From Alphaproteobacteria bacterium (lineage in GTDB: Bacteria > Pseudomonadota > Alphaproteobacteria > CAAHEQ01 > UBA3637): a stretch of DNA of 6,758 nucleotides. Position numbers and translations under genes: made by a program. Under the pieces are notes generated by a model. It saw only the letters and a program-made list of their open reading frames with translations. It was not told the origin of the DNA and made no database searches. Location: contig CAAHEQ010000094.1 of assembly GCA_900772625.1 (NCBI GenBank), forward strand, positions 1-6,758. Direction: 5' to 3'. The first letter of the stretch is position 1. Each line of letters opens with the position of its first letter. Below are positions 1-5,906 of this stretch, one piece after another.

Positions 1-2
1 CC

Positions 3-1865
3 TTGATTGCTGACAAGTTTGAAGATGTGCGGTTATCCGAACTGTTTTCCTTGCCTGTCGAGTGCATAATTGACGCTCAGTCGATGAGCGAATCAATTAA
101 CGATTTTATCGAAAAATCGCGCTTTGAAGAATTACCTCATTCGTTTTCATTTTTACTGACTTGTCCTGTGATTTATAACTGCGATGTTGCTCGGATTTTT
201 GTTAATGCTTTGAATCAACGCATTAACTTAACGGGAGACAGAGCCGCGGGCATTCACTTGGCTTTGCATGAAGCTATTGTTAACGGATTGATTCACGGAA
301 ACTTGGATATCAGCAGCGAGTACCGCCAATCGGCGCGTTTGTTTATGGAATATGGACGCATTTTATCCGAACGCTTAAATGACCCTGCCTATGCACGCAA
401 AAGCTTGTCCATTTCGGCCGCATGGGACAATACAAAATTGCGTTTGAAGATCCGTGATGAGGGGGCTGGTTATGTCATCAGAGACAATTTTTATAACCGT
501 TCGCTGAGCAACGTTAAGAATAAAACAGGGCGAGGGCTTTTGTTTATCGCTGGAATTGCAGATTCGTGCACGATTGATGATTTTGGGCGCGAGATGAACC
601 TGACTTTTGATTTAAAGGAAGACTATACAGAAGCCGAAAATACCTATATGCGTTCAGACGAGACAGAAGAAGAAAAGCAAAAAAGCGCCGTTTATGCGCG
701 TCCCAACATTTCCGATTGCCGTGTGTTGATTATTGAAGACAACTTGTCAAACCAAACGATGTTGTACAGATTGTTGAACGTCATCGGCATTACGATGATA
801 GAATGTGCGACGGACGGTATTGAAGGTTTAAAGAAAGTTGACTCGTTTAAGCCTGACTTAATTATTTTGGATATTACGATGCCTCGAATGAATGGTTATG
901 AGGTGTTGCACAATTTAAAATCATCGCCGAAAACACAAGACATTCCCGTCTTGATTGAAACGGCAAGCGATACCAGAGAGGCCAGAGATAAGACTTTCCG
1001 CACAGGAGCTACAGACTTTGTGACGAAACCCATTAACCCGCTTGAGTTTTTCTCACGTATCAAGGTACATCTTGAAAACAGAATGTTAATCAAGCACTTA
1101 GAAAAACAACTTAATCAATTAAATGAAGAACTTACATCGGCACAGCGTATGCAACGTACTTTGCTTCCGTCTGATACAATGCTCACGAATGTGGCACAAA
1201 AATATAAAATTGATTTTGCTCATCACTTTGAACCTTCTTCGCGTTTAGGTGGTGACTTTTGGGAAATTGTTCCATTGTCGGATACAAAAATAGCGGTGTA
1301 CATTTGCGACTTTTCTGGTCACGGTGTGTCGGCTGCTTTAAACACTTTCCGCTTGCATGCGCTGATTACCCAAATGGATAATATCAGCATCGAGATTCCC
1401 GCTTCAGCAATGACGATGATGAACTCGCAACTGTTAAACTTGCTGCCGCGGGGGCAGTTTGCAACGTTCTTCTTGGCGGTTATTGATACGGCGCGCGATC
1501 GGATGATTTATTCTGCGGCGGGCGTACCTAAGCCAATACTGATGGTGGACGGCAAGTTGCAACTGATTAACGCGGACGGTATGCCGCTGGGTATCAGCAA
1601 GCAAGCCCAATACCACAATTATCAACTACCGTTTCCAAAGGGCTCAAAGTTGGTGCTGTATTCCGATGCGCTGACGGAATCTCCGAGCTCCTCAGGCGAT
1701 CGTTTGGGTGAGGAGGGCTTTTCAAAATTGGTCGAACCTTTCTTGAAAACCAATGGTATTCCACCTCAACAAGTTGTGGACAACATTATGAAACGCTTTT
1801 TTGATTTTGCGCCACCTCCGCCACCAGACGATGTGACAGTCGTTTATTTGGATCGAAAGGAATAA
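3..1865 (+). CDS. HATPase–receiver–PP2C (SpoIIE/RsbU-type) signalling phosphatase, probably 5'-partial
   Basis: This is a cytoplasmic partner-switching regulator with three domains. Residues about 50-205 form an RsbW-like HATPase: N box E90/N94 with H98, G1 box DEGAG at 152-156, and G2 box TGRGLL at 175-180. Residues 239-360 form a CheY-like receiver with acidic pair E245-D246, phospho-acceptor D290, T320 and K342. A Leu/Gln/Glu-rich coiled coil (about 356-390), ending in the QRTLLP linker typical of these proteins, leads into a SpoIIE-type PP2C phosphatase with GGD at 416-418, D436, SGHG at 438-441, D555 and DD at 609-610. All catalytic residues I can identify are intact. In this family the phosphatase usually dephosphorylates a STAS anti-sigma-factor antagonist that the HATPase phosphorylates; neither a STAS partner nor a sigma factor is in the window. 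The first usable codon is TTG at 3, but only 2 nt precede it and the frame is open to the edge, so the true start probably lies upstream. The domain calls are firm; the signal and target are unknown. Confidence 0.9.
   Translation: MIADKFEDVRLSELFSLPVECIIDAQSMSESINDFIEKSRFEELPHSFSFLLTCPVIYNCDVARIFVNALNQRINLTGDRAAGIHLALHEAIVNGLIHGNLDISSEYRQSARLFMEYGRILSERLNDPAYARKSLSISAAWDNTKLRLKIRDEGAGYVIRDNFYNRSLSNVKNKTGRGLLFIAGIADSCTIDDFGREMNLTFDLKEDYTEAENTYMRSDETEEEKQKSAVYARPNISDCRVLIIEDNLSNQTMLYRLLNVIGITMIECATDGIEGLKKVDSFKPDLIILDITMPRMNGYEVLHNLKSSPKTQDIPVLIETASDTREARDKTFRTGATDFVTKPINPLEFFSRIKVHLENRMLIKHLEKQLNQLNEELTSAQRMQRTLLPSDTMLTNVAQKYKIDFAHHFEPSSRLGGDFWEIVPLSDTKIAVYICDFSGHGVSAALNTFRLHALITQMDNISIEIPASAMTMMNSQLLNLLPRGQFATFFLAVIDTARDRMIYSAAGVPKPILMVDGKLQLINADGMPLGISKQAQYHNYQLPFPKGSKLVLYSDALTESPSSSGDRLGEEGFSKLVEPFLKTNGIPPQQVVDNIMKRFFDFAPPPPPDDVTVVYLDRKE
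1812..1826 (+). other. Five-proline run abutting the PP2C metal-binding DD
   Basis: Codons for residues 604-608 of the phosphatase encode five consecutive prolines using CCA, CCT and CCG. The run lies immediately before D609-D610, which belong to the conserved C-terminal metal-binding motif of PP2C phosphatases. Poly-proline runs are known to slow ribosomes and need EF-P; a role here is inference only. Confidence 0.6.
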
Positions 1866-1867
1866 CA

Positions 1868-2572
1868 ATGGTACGCTTGTTTGTTTCGAACGATTTAACG
1901 CAAGGTGCTCAGTTTCCCGCAACCGAGCCCCAGTATCATTACTTGGCGCACGTGATGCGCGCGGCTATAGGGGACGATGTTTTGCTCTTTAACGGTCGAG
2001 ATGGCGAATGGCAAGTCAAAATTATTGAAATTACCAAAAAAATGCTCGTTTTTATGCCCGAATATCAAACGCGGCCTCAGTCCGATGAAGCGCCCGCAAC
2101 ATCAAGGCTTTATTTTGCGCCCATTAAAAAAGATAAAATGGAATTCGTTATTCAAAAAGCAACCGAATTGGGAGTTGGTGCGCTGTGTCCTGTACTGACT
2201 GCTCACGCGGTTGTGGACAAAGTCAATCAAGATAAAATGCATTTGCAGGCTGTTGAAGCGGCCGAGCAATCCGAACGCTTGTCGGCGCCTGAAGTTTTGC
2301 CTTTGGTGTCGCTGAAACAGTTGCTGGCCACGTGGCAATCAGGGACTCTTTATGTGCTCTCTGAGCGGGACGAAAGCACGGATACGATTGATGCAAACGC
2401 TCCAGCTGCATTTTTGGTCGGACCCGAAGGGGGTTTTGCAAAAGAGGAACTGATGCTTTTAAAGGCTCGTCCTTTTGTGCGCTTTATTCACCTAGGGCGG
2501 CGGATTTTACGTGCTGAAACAGCCAGCGTAGCTATTTTAAGCGTTTGGAATCATTTAACAGGGTGGCGATAA
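1868..2572 (+). CDS. rsmE: 16S rRNA (uracil1498-N3)-methyltransferase RsmE
   Basis: RsmE methylates N3 of U1498 in helix 44 of 16S rRNA, using S-adenosylmethionine, on the assembled 30S subunit. The 234-residue protein has the usual length and build. An N-terminal PUA-like RNA-binding domain (about 1-70) contains HYLAHVMR at 24-31 and the GD..LLFNG segment. A C-terminal SPOUT knot domain carries KKDKMEFVIQKATELGVG at 87-104, the EQSER helix at 133-137, LVGPEGGF at 183-190 and LGRRILRAETA at 209-219; the last two form the SAM-binding trefoil knot. The ATG at 1868 is preceded by AAGGAA (1857-1862) at good spacing and starts 2 nt after the phosphatase stop, so the two genes are almost certainly co-transcribed and perhaps translationally coupled. 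Nothing appears damaged. The identification is firm. Confidence 0.95.
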   Translation: MVRLFVSNDLTQGAQFPATEPQYHYLAHVMRAAIGDDVLLFNGRDGEWQVKIIEITKKMLVFMPEYQTRPQSDEAPATSRLYFAPIKKDKMEFVIQKATELGVGALCPVLTAHAVVDKVNQDKMHLQAVEAAEQSERLSAPEVLPLVSLKQLLATWQSGTLYVLSERDESTDTIDANAPAAFLVGPEGGFAKEELMLLKARPFVRFIHLGRRILRAETASVAILSVWNHLTGWR

Positions 2573-2661
2573 TACTTTTAAATGGGTGGAAATAATGCTT
2601 GCCAAAAGCAAAAAAATCAGATAAAAACAAAAGAAAGGTCAATTTTGAAAAAGGTGGTACA
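2573..2661 (+). other. A-rich gap between rsmE and the secreted-protein gene
   Basis: This 89-nt gap is strongly A-rich, with no convincing terminator. TTGCCA (2599-2604) followed 16 nt later by ATAAAA (2621-2626) could be a weak sigma-70-like promoter, but the -10 match is poor. A 9-codon ORF with its own ATG at 2595 is preceded by GGGTGGA. Whether the gap carries a second promoter, a leader peptide or only spacer cannot be decided from sequence. Confidence 0.4.
2651..2657 (+). promoter_or_regulatory. Shine-Dalgarno AAGGTGG fixing the secreted-protein start
   Basis: AAGGTGG is one base from the consensus AAGGAGG and lies 4 nt before the ATG at 2662. It favours that ATG over the in-frame TTG at 2599, which would add a 21-residue Lys-rich stretch in front of the signal peptide. 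Confidence 0.75.
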
Positions 2662-3867
2662 ATGGTAAAGAAAATAATTCAATCAATGGTGTTATGCTCT
2701 CTTGTCTTAAGCGCGGGCTTTGCAGTGGCTCAAGAGTTGGACAAAAATGAGGTTATTACAGTGTGTCGTTCAAAGAAATGTCGCTTGGCCGATTTGGTGA
2801 TGACGCGCGAGTTTATGTATAACAAGTTGGCGTCTATGTTGCACAACAACATTGGCAAAGAGCTGTCTTTTTGCGAGGCAGACCCTGTGACCCGTACATG
2901 CACCGCGGACGGTATTTCTTTTGATTCGATTGTCGGTGTCACGCCGTCAACAGTATCGCTTTATACGGCGCAAGTTTTGGACAGTAAAGCCTTGCCAGAC
3001 GATATGACCTTGAAATTTGTTTTGGACTACCAACTTTCTGTGGGGGAAATTATTCCTGCTTGTCAAGCATCTTTAAGCAAAATTGTAATCGAAGATGTTG
3101 ATTCAATTTATCTTGAAACAACGGGCTTTGAATGCCAATTTAATGATGCGGGCTCGTCCACTTTAAATGCTTCTTATGATGTTGACTATCTTGATTTTGA
3201 TTATGGCGTCATTGGCGCTTACTATTCAATTGCGGCCGAAGGCGAAACTGTCGGTGGTAATTCGGGCTATGCGCTAATTCATTTTGATAACAAGCCAAAT
3301 CCAGAAAACACTTTGATTGATGATTATGGTTGTGTTTGCGATGATAAGCAAATGCCTCCGTGCCAGTGTTCGGGCAAGCGTGCGACAGGCAATGTCGAAT
3401 ATTTACCGCTTCCTGTGGTCGAAGAAACCGTTGTGACGGAGTATGTGCCTCAACCTGTTCCAGTGGTAAAAGAAAAGATTGTTAAAGAATATCAAGTCGC
3501 GCCAGTAGAAGTGTTTGTTAAAACCTCCGCACCAGTGGGGGCTGGCGCTGTGCAACCAATCACCGTCAACGGGGTGACGGTTGATAACGTGCCTGTGATT
3601 GGTCAATCCGCACCAATGGGTGACATGAATGCAAAAGGTATTTCGGTAATGCCTGCTTACAACGCGCAAAATGCGGCGGTATCAGTTGCGCCTATGCCAG
3701 CCTATCGAGGCGAGACAGCGCAAGACTTTATTATCATTGATGATGCACCTCAAAATGAGAATGCCCCAGCACCTGCCGAGCAAGCACCAGTTGCTTCATC
3801 TCAGCCAGTTGATGCGCCTTACACGATGCCAATTGAAAATGCGCCAGTTATTATGACGATGGAGTAA
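2662..3867 (+). CDS. Secreted Cys-rich protein of unknown function with Pro/Val-rich tail
   Basis: I do not recognise a characterised family. Starting at the ATG after AAGGTGG gives 401 residues with a classical Sec signal peptide: MVKK, a hydrophobic core to about residue 20, and AVA before Q24 as the signal peptidase I site. Residues about 24-240 form a mixed alpha/beta-looking domain rich in Asp, Tyr and Phe, with ten mature cysteines at 35, 40, 71, 80, 134, 158, 224, 226, 234 and 236. The even number and close pairing suggest disulfides, and hence an oxidising periplasmic or extracellular location. Residues about 245-401 are Pro/Val/Ala-rich and low in complexity, with two tandem 16-residue units at 254-285, and probably form an extended, disordered tail. 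There is no lipobox, transmembrane helix or sorting motif. The M16 peptidase gene starts 3 nt after the stop. I have a faint, unverified recollection of similar proteins in uncultured gut alphaproteobacteria. The reading frame and secretion are well supported; function is unknown. Confidence 0.85.
   Translation: MVKKIIQSMVLCSLVLSAGFAVAQELDKNEVITVCRSKKCRLADLVMTREFMYNKLASMLHNNIGKELSFCEADPVTRTCTADGISFDSIVGVTPSTVSLYTAQVLDSKALPDDMTLKFVLDYQLSVGEIIPACQASLSKIVIEDVDSIYLETTGFECQFNDAGSSTLNASYDVDYLDFDYGVIGAYYSIAAEGETVGGNSGYALIHFDNKPNPENTLIDDYGCVCDDKQMPPCQCSGKRATGNVEYLPLPVVEETVVTEYVPQPVPVVKEKIVKEYQVAPVEVFVKTSAPVGAGAVQPITVNGVTVDNVPVIGQSAPMGDMNAKGISVMPAYNAQNAAVSVAPMPAYRGETAQDFIIIDDAPQNENAPAPAEQAPVASSQPVDAPYTMPIENAPVIMTME
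3421..3516 (+). repeat. Tandem 16-residue repeat in the secreted protein tail
   Basis: Residues 254-269 and 270-285 align without gaps and share Glu, Val, Glu-Tyr, Pro-Val and Val at equivalent positions (7 of 16 identical). A shorter related Glu-Tyr-x-Pro-x-Pro-Val stretch precedes them at 246-252. The DNA copies have diverged, so this is an old protein-level duplication rather than a recent slippage product. Confidence 0.6.
3526..3620 (+). repeat. Direct repeat TCCGCACCARTGGG flanking inverted repeats
   Basis: TCCGCACCAGTGGG (3526-3539) and TCCGCACCAATGGG (3607-3620) differ at one base and are 81 nt (27 codons) apart in the same frame, encoding SAPVG and SAPMG. Between them lie inverted repeats ACCAATCAC/GTGATTGGT (3555-3563/3595-3603) and ACCGTCA/TGACGGT (3562-3568/3575-3581). 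All lie inside the Pro/Val-rich coding tail. Confidence 0.55.
3861..3864 (+). promoter_or_regulatory. Shine-Dalgarno GGAG of the M16 gene, overlapping the upstream stop region
   Basis: GGAG lies in the last codons of the secreted-protein gene and 6 nt before the ATG at 3871. Ribosomes terminating at 3867 are therefore positioned to reinitiate, which suggests translational coupling of the two genes. Confidence 0.7.
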
Positions 3868-3870
3868 AAA

Positions 3871-5127
3871 ATGGTTGATATTACAAAGCTGTCCAATGGC
3901 GTGCAAATCGTCACAGACGAAATGCCCGACGTTGAAACGGTCTCTTTGGGCTTTTGGGTTTCCGTTGGTGCAAGGTTTGAAGAGGAAGCCATTAACGGCA
4001 TTTCGCATTTGCTGGAGCATATGGCATTCAAAGGCACCGAATCACAAACGGCTTTGCAAATCGCAGAAAAAATTGAAAATGTCGGTGGCATAATTAACGC
4101 TTATACGTCCCGTGAAGTGACGGCTTATTATGTTAAAGTGTTAAAGCAAGACGTGCCTTTAGCTCTCGGAATTTTATCGGATATTTTCCAAAATTCGACA
4201 ATGATTGATGAAGAGCTGAAGCGCGAAAAAGAGGTCGTTGTACAGGAAATTGGGCAAACTTATGATGCGCCCGATGAGGCCGTGTTTGAATACTATCAAC
4301 AAACGGCGTTTCCAAATCAAGCATTTGGCAGATCTATTTTGGGTACGGCGGATAAAGTGCGTGCAATCTCGCGTCAAACATTGCTGGAATATATGCACGG
4401 CGAATATACTGCGCCACGCGTAATTGTGTCGGCGGCGGGTAATATCAAGCACAGCTATTTAGTCGAACAAATCGAAGAGCAACTGACAAAACTAAAGCCC
4501 TCTGGTGGGCGCAAGCTTGTGAAAGCAAACTATGTGGGTGGCGAATATCGCGAAAACAAAAAAATCGAGCAAGTGAATCTTGCGCTGGGTTTTGAAGGCG
4601 AATCTTATCACAGCCCGCTTTATTTTGCGCAAACAGTTCTGGCAACCATCTTAGGTGGCGGTATGTCTTCTCGCTTGTTCCAAGAAGTGCGCGAAAAACG
4701 GGGGCTTGTGTATACAATCTCGTCCTTCGGCTCTTCCTATACGGACGGAGGCAACTTCGTGATTTATGCGGGAACGGGTGAAAAGCAAGTGACCGAATTG
4801 TTGCCTGTGGTATGTGATGAGTTGCTCAAGTTCAAAACAACTTTGCGTGTCGAGGAAATTGAACGCGCCAAAGCGCAACTGCGTGCCAACATTTTGATGC
4901 GCCGTGAAAGCACGTCTGCGCGTGCCGAAAGCAATGCCCGATATTTAGCCGTGCACGGTTATGTACCGACTTCGCAAGAGCTCATCGACCGCATTAACGC
5001 GATTGATGAGGCCGTATTGGTTAAAACGGCGGACAAGATTTTTGCTACGCGGCCGACTATGTCTGTGTTGGGTCCAATCGATCATGTGATGTCGTATGCC
5101 GAACTTCAAGACCGCTTGAAAGCATAA
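3871..5127 (+). CDS. M16 family zinc metallopeptidase (processing-peptidase-like)
   Basis: This is a single-unit M16 (pitrilysin/insulinase) peptidase of 418 residues, the size usual for bacterial members related to the mitochondrial processing peptidase beta subunit. The inverted zinc motif HLLEH lies at 46-50 (ligands H46 and H50, catalytic E49), and the third ligand is E126 in VVVQEIG, 76 residues beyond H50, as expected. The C-terminal half-domain has the glycine-rich LGGGMSSRLFQEVREKRGLVY segment; R274 and Y281 match the Arg/Tyr pair that binds substrate in this family. It ends with the GPIDHVMSY-type segment common in alphaproteobacterial homologues. No signal peptide is seen, so it probably acts in the cytoplasm, degrading or trimming short peptides or presequences; the substrate is unknown. 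ATG at 3871 has GGAG upstream and fits the family N-terminus (LSNGVQIV). The 3-nt gap to the secreted-protein gene implies co-expression. The family call is firm; pairing with a second M16 subunit cannot be judged here. Confidence 0.95.
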   Translation: MVDITKLSNGVQIVTDEMPDVETVSLGFWVSVGARFEEEAINGISHLLEHMAFKGTESQTALQIAEKIENVGGIINAYTSREVTAYYVKVLKQDVPLALGILSDIFQNSTMIDEELKREKEVVVQEIGQTYDAPDEAVFEYYQQTAFPNQAFGRSILGTADKVRAISRQTLLEYMHGEYTAPRVIVSAAGNIKHSYLVEQIEEQLTKLKPSGGRKLVKANYVGGEYRENKKIEQVNLALGFEGESYHSPLYFAQTVLATILGGGMSSRLFQEVREKRGLVYTISSFGSSYTDGGNFVIYAGTGEKQVTELLPVVCDELLKFKTTLRVEEIERAKAQLRANILMRRESTSARAESNARYLAVHGYVPTSQELIDRINAIDEAVLVKTADKIFATRPTMSVLGPIDHVMSYAELQDRLKA

Positions 5128-5166
5128 AAGTCGTTTTTACACCCCATTTAAACAAAGGAGTTATAA

Positions 5167-5844
5167 ATGTCGAAAATAGGTTTTATTTTAAGCATTTGCT
5201 TGCTGTTTCTAATTGGGTGTTCGTCGAGTGAAAACAAGGCTCTGTATCAAGATGCAATTGTCAGCGCTTCTGACGTGCAAAGTTTGCCGTCTTATCCGCT
5301 GATTGCGCTGACGCCCGACAATCCTCAAGTTGAATGGAAAGACGGCAAGGTTGCGCTGGTCACATGGCATAATCGCCCCGATATTTACAAAGGTGTGTTT
5401 AAAAGCCGCCCATTTGTGGTGTGGACTGTTGGTTTTAAAGAATTGAAAGATAAACTCAAAACTCAAAAAGAATGTTCGGTTAAACGTTTGGAACAGTTGT
5501 TTGGCTTGCCACCCGACACATCATATGAGTATTTAAGCGTTGTGTGGGTTTCACCTTCGAGCTTATGGCGTCCTGCGTATAACGTTGCCGTCAATACCGA
5601 TAATGTTTCTTTAACGTTTGATGCAAACGCCTCGCTGACTTATATATCGTGGTTTAAAGTGCAAGAGCGTAAATCTTACGATATGGTTTTTGGACGTCCT
5701 TGGACGCGCAAAGGCTATACATACGATTGGGGACAGGGTGATTCGCATTATGGTTTGTCGGAATACGTCATCAGGCAAGGCGCGCTTGTCGAGGTTAAAG
5801 AAACTCTTGAAGTTGATGATTTTTTGGATAAATATTGCCCATAA
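5167..5844 (+). CDS. Putative outer-membrane lipoprotein of unknown function
   Basis: The 225-residue protein starts with a short signal peptide ending in lipobox LIGC, so C18 would be lipidated. Ser at +2 favours outer-membrane rather than inner-membrane retention under the Lol rule. The mature part has no further membrane segment. It contains about 15 Trp plus Phe, many Tyr, and distinctive segments: KRLEQLFGLPPDT at 106-118, WVSPSSLWRP at 127-136 and PWTRKGYTYDWG at 178-189, followed by GLSEYVIRQGA. I recall, without being able to check, a family of uncharacterised bacterial proteins sharing the WVxPxxLxRP and PWTRxGYTYDWG features; no function is known to me. C103 and C224 could form a disulfide. 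AAGGAG (5155-5160) lies 6 nt before the ATG. It follows the M16 gene by 39 nt without a terminator and is the last gene before a strong hairpin, so it is likely the end of the operon. Confidence 0.85.
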   Translation: MSKIGFILSICLLFLIGCSSSENKALYQDAIVSASDVQSLPSYPLIALTPDNPQVEWKDGKVALVTWHNRPDIYKGVFKSRPFVVWTVGFKELKDKLKTQKECSVKRLEQLFGLPPDTSYEYLSVVWVSPSSLWRPAYNVAVNTDNVSLTFDANASLTYISWFKVQERKSYDMVFGRPWTRKGYTYDWGQGDSHYGLSEYVIRQGALVEVKETLEVDDFLDKYCP

Positions 5845-5859
5845 TTTTGTATCAAAAAT

Positions 5860-5890
5860 AAAAGCGGCCTTTTGAAAAGGTCGCTTTTTT
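5860..5890. terminator. Bidirectional intrinsic terminator between convergent genes
   Basis: The arms 5860-5873 and 5875-5888 can pair throughout with one G-U wobble. The real loop is probably the central 5 nt, giving about a 12-bp stem with a GC-rich middle. Six Ts at 5885-5890 serve the rightward lipoprotein transcript, which ended at 5844. On the minus strand the A-rich 5854-5863 becomes a U-rich tract, so the same hairpin can end the pepN transcript, whose stop lies 17 nt away. Confidence 0.9.
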
Positions 5891-5906
5891 ATCTCGATAG
5901 CATGCG

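Noticed and set aside
2596..2617. Possible terminator hairpin TGCTT/AAGCA after rsmE
   Set aside because: The stem is only 5 bp and AT-rich, and it is followed by As, not Ts, on the transcript strand; on the other strand the T-run comes before the stem.
2599..2661. Upstream TTG start adding 21 residues (Lys-rich) to the secreted protein
   Set aside because: There is no good SD before the TTG at 2599, whereas AAGGTGG precedes the ATG at 2662, and the extension would bury a textbook signal peptide behind a highly charged stretch.
3403..3669. Antisense 88-codon ORF under the secreted-protein tail
   Set aside because: Its His/Asn/Arg/Phe-heavy translation is what the complement of Val/Pro/Ala-rich coding DNA yields; it has no SD and no recognisable domain.
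3819..4091. Antisense 90-codon ORF across the secreted protein/M16 junction
   Set aside because: It overlaps the strongly supported M16 zinc-motif region, lacks an SD, and its composition is that of a shadow frame.
5128..5166. Promoter between the M16 and lipoprotein genes
   Set aside because: The 39-nt gap holds an SD but no convincing -35/-10 pair; read-through from the M16 gene is simpler.
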